A program made the position numbers and the translations under genes. Shown piece after piece: positions 1-4,835 of a stretch of DNA of 5,493 nucleotides; position 1 is the first letter of the stretch; each line of letters begins with the position of its first letter. This DNA is from an uncultured Desulfovibrio sp. (lineage in GTDB: Bacteria; Desulfobacterota; Desulfovibrionia; Desulfovibrionales; Desulfovibrionaceae): NCBI GenBank assembly GCA_910587035.1, contig CAJUMQ010000009.1, forward strand, positions 80,634-86,126. The letters are read 5' to 3'. The notes below the pieces were generated by a model. The model did not search any database. It had not been told where the DNA came from and saw only the letters and a list, made by a program, of their open reading frames with translations.

Positions 1-1570
1 GGCGTTTTTCCAGCTCCTCAAGCCTTGTGAGTGTTGCATCGCTGTTTTCGGCAAGAGCAGCAAGCCTTGTTTCAGCATTGGCTTCATTGCCGGCAGAATT
101 GGTTTCGAGAGTGGAAACACGCTGAATGAGATCTTCAAGAGGAATGTGGGCATCGGCCTGAGGTTCCTCTGCCTCAAGCTCCTTCAATCTGTTCTCAAGC
201 GCCTCAATGCGGTCGAGAGAATGGCGTTCACTTTCAGCTAGACTTGCCAGCCGCGCATCCTGATCGATGTCATCCCCGGATTTATCCTGTTCCAGGACGC
301 CCAGGCGCTCTTCCAGGGACTTGATGGCGCCATCCATTTTTTTTAGATGTGTCGTAAGGGTTGCCAGAGAAGCCTGCAGTCCTTCATCGGGAACATTTTG
401 GGGAGTCATGCCCTGCACTGCGTTACTCACAGCGGATGCGATAAGGGCCATGAATCCGGCATGCATTGGCGTTCCTTCCCGGATCAGATCCTCGATGCCA
501 TTGTTGGAGGCAATGCTTTTTTCCATGGCCGCCACCCTGGCCTTGGCTGCGCCCAATTTGGATTCGCAGGCGAACAGGCGCTTGCTCAGATCTGTCACAT
601 TGCGGGAGAGGTCCTCAATATGCGCGCCCTGGCTGCCAAGCTGGCGGGAAAAATCCTGTAGCGCATCCTGGGAGGCCGCTCCCTGAACTGCCATTACATT
701 GCGGCAGATGCCGGCGATGAGCTCCTGGGGCACAGTCTGCATGGGAGCAGCATGTGGCATGTTCGATGCCGCCACCATTGATTCCGGTGCCCTGGGTTGG
801 GGCATATCCGGCAAATCCTGGGCCGGTACGGCTTTGGTGGGCTGCGGTTCATCCAGCAGACCGTCAAGATCCTCCGGCAGCGGAAATGCATCTTCTGGCG
901 CGGGGGGAGGGGTCGCAGGCGCCGCAGGTTTGGGCGCCTTTGCCGGTTGGGCATCCATTTCGGCCAGAATGCCATCGAGCTCGGCATCGAGATTGATCTC
1001 CCCGGCAGCCTGTTCCTGTTTTTTTGCCGGGGCTGGCTGCGGAGGAGCCTGTGGCGCGGGTTTGGGATCCTCGTCAAAAGATGAAAGGATATTGTCCAGA
1101 TCCGCGTCAATGTCCGGCTCGGGAGCCTCAGGCTGGGGGGCGGGCTGTGATGTCTCCCTGGGAGCAGGCTGCGGATCGCCGGCGCCGAGCAGGTCATCCA
1201 GCACACTGTCAAGATCGTCCTCCGCCTCGGGGGCAGTCTGGGCTGCCGCAGGCTCCGGCTCCTCAGCGGGCGGTGGCGCCTGCCTCTCGGCAGGCTGGGG
1301 CGGGATGTCCAGGGATTCGAGCAAGTTGTCAATGTCGCCCATGTCAGACATGTCCAGCTGCTCATTGGGGTCGACCGGACGGGAGTTGGCCTTTTTGCCA
1401 TCTGCGGCTTCCGCGCCGGCAAGGAGGCTTTCAAAATCATCATCAGGGGGCGCGCTGACTGGAGCATCCCCATAGGCCTTTTTGGCAGCGGATTTTGCGG
1501 GAGCGCCCGATTCAATCAGTTCTGTGAGATCGATTATTTCTTCGTCCGGCTGTGCGTTTTTTCTGGCCAC
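1..1570 (-). CDS. Uncharacterised acidic repeat and coiled-coil protein (partial, C-terminus outside window)
   Basis: One uninterrupted minus-strand frame reads from GTG at 1570 to the left edge, giving 523 codons without a stop. I do not recognise the family. Residues 10-22 (EEIIDLTELIESG) are acidic and helical. Residues 40-260 are rich in Pro, Ala, Asp and Glu, probably disordered, with six motifs ending in Leu at residues 50, 84, 124, 162, 202 and 239 (for example DIDNLLESLD and DLDSVLDDLL). Residues about 300-523 have heptad-like Leu/Ile/Val spacing typical of coiled coils. I see no signal peptide and no clear membrane helix, so a cytoplasmic scaffold or adaptor is an inference only. I chose GTG 1570 because GGGG lies 8 bases upstream and MARKNAQPDEEIIDLTE is a natural start; an in-frame ATG at 1624 would add 18 residues but lies upstream of the best candidate -10 box. 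The gene is divergent from ilvE. Confidence 0.88.
   Translation of the reverse strand, partial: MARKNAQPDEEIIDLTELIESGAPAKSAAKKAYGDAPVSAPPDDDFESLLAGAEAADGKKANSRPVDPNEQLDMSDMGDIDNLLESLDIPPQPAERQAPPPAEEPEPAAAQTAPEAEDDLDSVLDDLLGAGDPQPAPRETSQPAPQPEAPEPDIDADLDNILSSFDEDPKPAPQAPPQPAPAKKQEQAAGEINLDAELDGILAEMDAQPAKAPKPAAPATPPPAPEDAFPLPEDLDGLLDEPQPTKAVPAQDLPDMPQPRAPESMVAASNMPHAAPMQTVPQELIAGICRNVMAVQGAASQDALQDFSRQLGSQGAHIEDLSRNVTDLSKRLFACESKLGAAKARVAAMEKSIASNNGIEDLIREGTPMHAGFMALIASAVSNAVQGMTPQNVPDEGLQASLATLTTHLKKMDGAIKSLEERLGVLEQDKSGDDIDQDARLASLAESERHSLDRIEALENRLKELEAEEPQADAHIPLEDLIQRVSTLETNSAGNEANAETRLAALAENSDATLTRLEELEKR
845..1444 (-). repeat. Six-copy protein motif array (D-h-D-x-h-L) inside the minus-strand gene
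   Basis: Within residues 43-242 the pattern [DE]-h-D/E-x-h-L recurs as DDDFESLL, GDIDNLLESLD, DDLDSVLDDLLG, ADLDNILSSFD, AELDGILAEMD and EDLDGLLDE. The closing Leu positions are 34, 40, 38, 40 and 37 residues apart, with Pro/Ala-rich linkers between. This regular spacing suggests repeated short binding motifs on a flexible chain. Their partner is unknown. The motif resembles the acidic EIDALL segment at the N-terminus of FliM, which binds phosphorylated CheY, but that is only a resemblance. Confidence 0.7.
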
Positions 1571-1595
1571 AACTCCAACCCCGGTGTATCTTGAA

Positions 1596-1607
1596 AATTT
1601 GCAAATT
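1596..1607. repeat. 12-bp perfect palindrome AATTTGCAAATT
   Basis: AATTTGCAAATT equals its own reverse complement and overlaps the candidate -10 box and start site of the minus-strand gene. It could be an operator, or chance in AT-rich DNA. Confidence 0.3.
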
Positions 1608-1633
1608 AAAGAACATCCTTCCATCACTTCTAA
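1605..1633 (-). promoter_or_regulatory. Candidate promoter for the minus-strand coiled-coil gene
   Basis: On the minus strand a weak -35-like TTAGAA (1633-1628) is followed after 17 bases by TTTAAT (1610-1605), a fair -10 match. Transcription would begin about 25-30 bases before GTG 1570, which supports that start over the ATG at 1624. A better -35 sequence, TTGACA (1646-1641), lies upstream but has no -10 at a proper distance. Only sequence resemblance supports this. Confidence 0.35.
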
Positions 1634-1637
1634 CAGT

Positions 1638-1648
1638 TATTGTCAATA
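1638..1648. promoter_or_regulatory. 11-bp palindrome, possible operator between divergent promoters
   Basis: TATTGTCAATA is a perfect inverted repeat (TATTG, centre T, CAATA). It overlaps the -35 of the distal rightward promoter and sits just upstream of the leftward one. Placement suits a regulator acting on both genes, but no family can be named from so short a site. Confidence 0.3.
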
Positions 1649-1668
1649 CATGCAATTTGAGATTAAAA
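1640..1668 (+). promoter_or_regulatory. Candidate distal promoter toward ilvE
   Basis: TTGTCA (1640-1645), 17-base spacer, TTAAAA (1663-1668) fits a sigma-70-type promoter facing ilvE. Its -35 element lies within the 11-bp palindrome at 1638-1648, so a protein bound there could block it. It would give a leader of roughly 230 bases. Confidence 0.35.
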
Positions 1669-1712
1669 GGTGGCCCTCAAGGCTGCAGGGGGCGGTCACG
1701 GTTGTATGATGC

Positions 1713-1741
1713 TTGCCAATGGCGCGGCTTTTAATTAGTAT
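1713..1741 (+). promoter_or_regulatory. Candidate proximal promoter for ilvE
   Basis: TTGCCA (1713-1718, five of six -35 bases), an exact 17-base spacer, then TAGTAT (1736-1741, four of six -10 bases) make this the best sigma-70-like match before ilvE. The resulting leader would be about 155 bases, long for a simple gene. Confidence 0.45.
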
Positions 1742-1895
1742 GCTAGACCTGCCTCAGGATACTTGATAGCAGCCTGGAGCCAGAATCGGGCAGGTGCCGG
1801 CTGACGTCGCCATCTTATTTTTGTGTTGGGTTTTGCCGTGGCGCATGCCATTCAGGCATCCGCCCAGCCAATATCGCCTGTTCATTTATTTTTGT

Positions 1896-1899
1896 GAGG
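1896..1899 (+). promoter_or_regulatory. Ribosome binding site of ilvE
   Basis: GAGG lies five bases before ATG 1905. It decides the start: the open frame extends upstream to a GTG at 1794, but that 37-residue extension is unlike IlvE proteins and lacks support. Confidence 0.75.
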
Positions 1900-1904
1900 C
1901 CAAT

Positions 1905-2825
1905 ATGCAAACAACGGAATTTATCTGGTTTGATGGCAAGCTGATGCCCTGGGATCAGGCCCATGTGCATGTTCTTTCCCATTCTCTGCACTATGGGAGC
2001 GCAATATTTGAGGGCATTCGCGCCTATGCCTGCACAAATGGCGAATCAGCCATTTTCCGGCTGGCCGACCATTGTAAAAGAATGGTCAATTCAGCCAAAA
2101 TAGTGCGCCTGGCCATTCCCTATAATGCCAAAAGCCTCGAGGAGGCATGCCTTGAGGTTGTGCGCGCAAACAAGCTGTCGCAGGGCTACATAAGGCCGCT
2201 TTCCTTTGTTGGCTATGGGGAAATGGGTGTATACCCCGGCAATAATCCGGTGCAGACCATTATCGCATGCTGGCCATGGGGCGCATATCTTGGCCCGGAA
2301 GCCCTGGAGCAGGGCATATCAATAAAAACCAGCACCTTTACACGCAGCCATGTCAACGCCAACATGACCAAGGCCAAATCCGCCGGCAACTATATAAACT
2401 CGATCCTGGCCAAGATAGAAGCCAAGGAAGACGGTTATGATGAGGCCGTCATGCTGGACGCAAGTGGTTATGTCTCCGAAGCCACAGGGGAGAATGTCTT
2501 CATTGTGCGCAAGGGTGTGATAAAAACCACCCCGCTCACATCAATTCTGGAAGGCATAACCCGAGATTCCATCATCCGCATCGCCAGAGATCTTGGTTAC
2601 GAGATCGTGGAGCAGCTATTTACCCGCGATGAACTCTACAGCGCAGACGAGGCCTTTTTATGTGGCACCGCGGCGGAGCTCACGCCAATCCGCGAGGTGG
2701 ATCACCGCATCATAGGCGAGGGGCATCGCGGCCCTGTGACAAAATCCATACAGGACGAGTTCTTCAAAATTGCCAAGGGCGAGGATCCCAAATACGCCGA
2801 ATGGCTGACATATTATAAAGTTTAG
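1905..2825 (+). CDS. ilvE: Branched-chain amino acid aminotransferase
   Basis: The product is a 306-residue PLP enzyme of fold type IV that exchanges amino groups between glutamate and the 2-oxo acids of valine, leucine and isoleucine, the last step of their synthesis, in the cytoplasm. Length matches the family (E. coli IlvE, 309). Visible signatures: HSLHYGSAIFEGIR (residues 26-39), KAKSAGNY with the expected PLP lysine at K158, SEATGENVF (191-199) with E192 expected to contact the pyridine nitrogen, EGITRDSII (216-224), CGTAAELTPI (253-262) and GPVTKSIQDEFF near the end. ATG 1905 has GAGG at a 5-base distance and gives the normal N-terminus MQTTEFIWFDGK. An upstream in-frame GTG (1794) would add a hydrophobic stretch not expected in a cytosolic enzyme. 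It ends in TAG and is followed by a terminator-like hairpin before dnaX. The family call is firm; the closely related D-amino acid and aminodeoxychorismate enzymes are shorter and lack this motif set. Confidence 0.96.
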   Translation: MQTTEFIWFDGKLMPWDQAHVHVLSHSLHYGSAIFEGIRAYACTNGESAIFRLADHCKRMVNSAKIVRLAIPYNAKSLEEACLEVVRANKLSQGYIRPLSFVGYGEMGVYPGNNPVQTIIACWPWGAYLGPEALEQGISIKTSTFTRSHVNANMTKAKSAGNYINSILAKIEAKEDGYDEAVMLDASGYVSEATGENVFIVRKGVIKTTPLTSILEGITRDSIIRIARDLGYEIVEQLFTRDELYSADEAFLCGTAAELTPIREVDHRIIGEGHRGPVTKSIQDEFFKIAKGEDPKYAEWLTYYKV

Positions 2826-2827
2826 GG

Positions 2828-2840
2828 GGCGCTTTGCGCC
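2828..2840 (+). other. Small GC hairpin after the ilvE stop
   Basis: GGCGC-TTT-GCGCC forms a 5-bp stem with a 3-base loop directly after the ilvE stop codon. It has no T run, so it is not a terminator alone, but it stacks just upstream of the larger hairpin at 2845-2884. Confidence 0.45.
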
Positions 2841-2844
2841 AGTT

Positions 2845-2894
2845 CGGGGCACATGGGCATGCGTTAATGCCAGCCTGTGCCCCGCCCTTTTTTT
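2845..2894 (+). terminator. Rho-independent terminator or attenuator between ilvE and dnaX
   Basis: A 9-bp stem (CGGGGCACA at 2845-2853 with TGTGCCCCG at 2876-2884) encloses an inner 5-bp stem (GGCAT 2856-2860, ATGCC 2867-2871), followed by CCC and seven Ts (2888-2894). This is a textbook intrinsic terminator shape. It ends five bases before dnaX ATG 2900, so it would stop ilvE transcription and, unless read through, also prevent transcripts from entering dnaX. Confidence 0.8.
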
Positions 2895-2899
2895 CAGAA

Positions 2900-4519
2900 A
2901 TGAAAAATAAATCCCTCGCGGCCAGATACCGCCCCCAAAAATTCTCGGAAGTTATTGGCCAGCAAATGGCCATCACCGCGCTATCCAGGGCGGCTGCCAC
3001 GGATCGCGTGGCCCCGGCCTATCTTTTGAGCGGCACAAGGGGGGTGGGCAAGACCACAGTGGCGCGCATTTTCGCCAAGGCGCTCAACTGCGAGCATGCT
3101 CCAGCCGAGGAACCCTGCAACGAGTGCGGCTCATGCTCCCGTATTACAGCCGGCAACCATGTCGATGTCAATGAAATTGACGGCGCATCCAATACCGGTG
3201 TGGATGATGTGCGCGCTCTGCGGGAAAATATCGGCTATCTGCCAATGGAGGGGCGCTACAAGATTTTTATAATCGATGAAGCGCACATGCTTTCCAAAAG
3301 CGCTTTCAATGCCCTGCTGAAAACTCTGGAGGAGCCACCTCCGCGCACTGTGTTCATGTTTGCCACCACGGAGGTGCATCGCTTTCCCGCCACCATTGTC
3401 AGCCGCTGCCAGCATTATGTCTTCAGGCATTTGCCCGAGGACACGATATTTAAGCATCTTTGCGGCATACTGGACCGGGAGGGCATTGAGCACGCGGAGG
3501 GTGCTGTGCGGATGATTGCCCGCAGGGCGTCCGGCAGCGCCAGGGACAGTCTCTCGCTCCTCGATCAGGCTCTTTCGATGACCGGGGGCAATCTGGCGGC
3601 AGAGGCCACGCGCGAGGCGCTTGGTCTGGCCGGGCAGGATTTTTTTCAGGAATTGTTCCCGGCTCTGGCGCAGAGAAAATGCGACAGGATTCTTGCGCTC
3701 ACGGGCAGGCTGTTGGGTTCCGGGGTTGATATCGGTTTTTTTATGCGGGATCTGGCGGCCAATCTGCGCAACCTTTTTCTGCTGCGGCAAATGGGCGACG
3801 GCATTTTGCCGGCATTGGGCGTATCCGGTGATGAGGGCGCCTTTCTCAGAGAGCAGGCTGCCCTGTTCGGGGTGGCTCATCTGCATGCGGCCTGGCAGAT
3901 GGCCATCGAAAGCCAGAGGAGCATAACCCAAAGCCTGGAACCTGGGGCTGCCCTTGAGCTGCTTCTCATAAACCTGGCCATGTTGCCGCGCCTCTTGCCA
4001 GTAGATATGGCTGCCAGCCAGTCAAATGCGCAGGAGGTGGCCCCGTATGACAGCAAAGTTGCCCAGTCGGCAGATAATCGTACTCCAAAACCGGAAGAAT
4101 CGCCAAAGGTTGATAATGAGCTGCAGCAGCCACAATCGGCCGTAAACAATGAGACAAACTGGGAGGGCTTTTGCTCTTTTTGCCGTGCCAGGCAGACTGA
4201 AGGCCAGGAAAGCCTGCCCGGAGATATTCTGCGCCATGTCAGCGCGCAATGGGGCAATGGCGGGTTGCTGCTTGAGGCTGGCAATGCGTCTCTTGGCGAA
4301 AGGCTTGCCAAAAAGAAACAGCTGCTGGAAAGGCTGCTTGCGCAATATGCGCCTGGACAAAGCATTTCAGTCCATATCAAGTATCCCCCGCCACCCAGAT
4401 CACATCAGGATTTATTGAAAGAATGCGCTGAAAAACCCGAGCTGCAGCTTTGCGCAAGGATATTGGGCGCGACCATAACAGATTGCCATGAAAAGAATGG
4501 GCAGACACAGGAGAGCTAG
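2900..4519 (+). CDS. dnaX: DNA polymerase III subunit gamma/tau (clamp loader)
   Basis: The 539-residue product is the AAA+ clamp-loader subunit that, with DnaX-complex partners, opens and loads the beta sliding clamp and organises the replicase. Motifs in order: RYRPQKFSEVIGQ (9-21), Walker A GTRGVGKT (45-52), a zinc module of C64, C73, C76 and C79, Walker B IIDEAH (124-129), sensor 1 around T156-T157, SRC motif (168-170) with arginine finger R169, and sensor 2 GSARDSLSLLDQA (212-224). Residues about 240-368 fit the oligomerisation domain, 370-415 a polar linker, and 416-500 a tau-type C-terminal domain. It is shorter than E. coli tau (643). ATG 2900 gives the family N-terminus but has no visible Shine-Dalgarno; an in-frame TTG at 2834 follows AGGGGG. 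ybaB starts two bases after the TAG stop. I see no A-AAA-AAG frameshift site, so a separate gamma form is not supported. Confidence 0.97.
   Translation: MKNKSLAARYRPQKFSEVIGQQMAITALSRAAATDRVAPAYLLSGTRGVGKTTVARIFAKALNCEHAPAEEPCNECGSCSRITAGNHVDVNEIDGASNTGVDDVRALRENIGYLPMEGRYKIFIIDEAHMLSKSAFNALLKTLEEPPPRTVFMFATTEVHRFPATIVSRCQHYVFRHLPEDTIFKHLCGILDREGIEHAEGAVRMIARRASGSARDSLSLLDQALSMTGGNLAAEATREALGLAGQDFFQELFPALAQRKCDRILALTGRLLGSGVDIGFFMRDLAANLRNLFLLRQMGDGILPALGVSGDEGAFLREQAALFGVAHLHAAWQMAIESQRSITQSLEPGAALELLLINLAMLPRLLPVDMAASQSNAQEVAPYDSKVAQSADNRTPKPEESPKVDNELQQPQSAVNNETNWEGFCSFCRARQTEGQESLPGDILRHVSAQWGNGGLLLEAGNASLGERLAKKKQLLERLLAQYAPGQSISVHIKYPPPPRSHQDLLKECAEKPELQLCARILGATITDCHEKNGQTQES
4509..4515 (+). 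promoter_or_regulatory. Ribosome binding site of ybaB
   Basis: AGGAGAG lies inside the last codons of dnaX, its AGGAG core 8 bases before ATG 4522. It is the clearest Shine-Dalgarno in the window and contrasts with dnaX and recR, which lack one. Confidence 0.75.
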
Positions 4520-4521
4520 CA

Positions 4522-4833
4522 ATGCGTAATATGAATGATATTCTGCGCCAGGCGCAGGTGATGCAGAACAAATTGGCCAAACTGCAACAGGAAATGGCAG
4601 ACAAAACCTATGAGGCTGCCAGCGGCGGCGGCATGGTCAAGGCTGTTGTTTCCGGCAAGCAGGAGCTGCTGAAACTGGAGATTGATCCCCAGGCGGTTGC
4701 TGGCGGAGATGTGGAAATGCTTCAGGATCTGGTCATTGCTGCCGTTAATGAAGCCATGCGCATTGCCCGCGAAAGCATGGAGCGCGAGATGAACGCCATA
4801 TCCGGTGGTATAAAATTGCCTGGCATGTTCTAG
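4522..4833 (+). CDS. ybaB: YbaB/EbfC family nucleoid-associated DNA-binding protein
   Basis: The 103-residue product matches the YbaB/EbfC family in length and layout. These small dimeric proteins bind DNA and are found on the nucleoid; their exact cellular task is poorly settled. Residues 1-30 form a Gln/Met-rich helix (MNDILRQAQVMQNKLAKLQQEM), followed by the glycine-rich GGGMVKAVVSGKQELLKLEIDP strand region, then DLVIAAVNEAMRIARESMEREM and the typical ending ISGGIKLPGMF. ATG 4522 has a good AGGAG; an alternative Met three codons later (4531) would equally give a family-like N-terminus. The gene sits two bases after dnaX and two before recR, the arrangement seen in many bacteria, which suggests co-transcription and a role linked to replication or recombination. 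Confidence 0.95.
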   Translation: MRNMNDILRQAQVMQNKLAKLQQEMADKTYEAASGGGMVKAVVSGKQELLKLEIDPQAVAGGDVEMLQDLVIAAVNEAMRIARESMEREMNAISGGIKLPGMF

Positions 4834-4835
4834 CA

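Larger units (their letters stand above)
1571..1904. other. Divergent intergenic region and ilvE leader
   Basis: These 334 bases separate the minus-strand coiled-coil gene from ilvE and hold no convincing gene. They contain one candidate promoter facing left, two facing right, a perfect 12-bp palindrome at 1596-1607, an 11-bp palindrome at 1638-1648, and an AT-rich leader. The leader has an 11-base direct repeat (TTATTTTTGTG at 1815-1825 and 1886-1896) and a possible long-range 7-bp pairing between 1747-1753 and 1789-1795. I see no T-box consensus, recognisable riboswitch core, or separate leader peptide with its own stop. Confidence 0.7.

Noticed and set aside
699..1475. Plus-strand open frame of 258 codons, rich in Ser, Gly and Ala
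   Set aside because: It is the antisense image of the Pro/Ala/Asp-rich region; long open frames arise there because the minus-strand codons avoid stops in the complement.
694..1515. Minus-strand open frame of 273 codons, rich in Pro, Arg and Ser
   Set aside because: It is a shifted frame over the real minus-strand gene; its composition is low-complexity and it shows no domain, while the correct frame has a coherent acidic and coiled-coil layout through the same bases.
1675..1697. CCCT...AGGG around CTGCAG as a terminator
   Set aside because: The stem is only four base pairs and there is no T run.
1482..1734. Short plus-strand open frames (1482-1709 and 1552-1734) at the left of the intergenic region
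   Set aside because: They overlap the start of the minus-strand gene and lack a Shine-Dalgarno and family features.
1794..1904. N-terminal extension of IlvE from GTG 1794 containing a hydrophobic run (AILFLCWVLPW)
   Set aside because: IlvE is cytosolic and about 306 residues; the ATG at 1905 has a good Shine-Dalgarno. There is no stop between, so it is not a separate leader peptide.
3131..3931. Minus-strand open frame of 266 codons opposite dnaX
   Set aside because: It lies wholly antisense to the conserved ATPase and oligomerisation domains of DnaX and shows no recognisable domain.
4306..4325. GCC-AAA-AAG-AAA in dnaX as a programmed -1 frameshift site
   Set aside because: The heptamer is C-AAA-AAG rather than A-AAA-AAG, so re-pairing in the -1 frame is poor, and it sits near residue 471, later than expected for producing a gamma form.
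4502..4524. Frameshift or overlap between dnaX and ybaB
   Set aside because: The two genes are cleanly separated by two bases and each has a normal family terminus.
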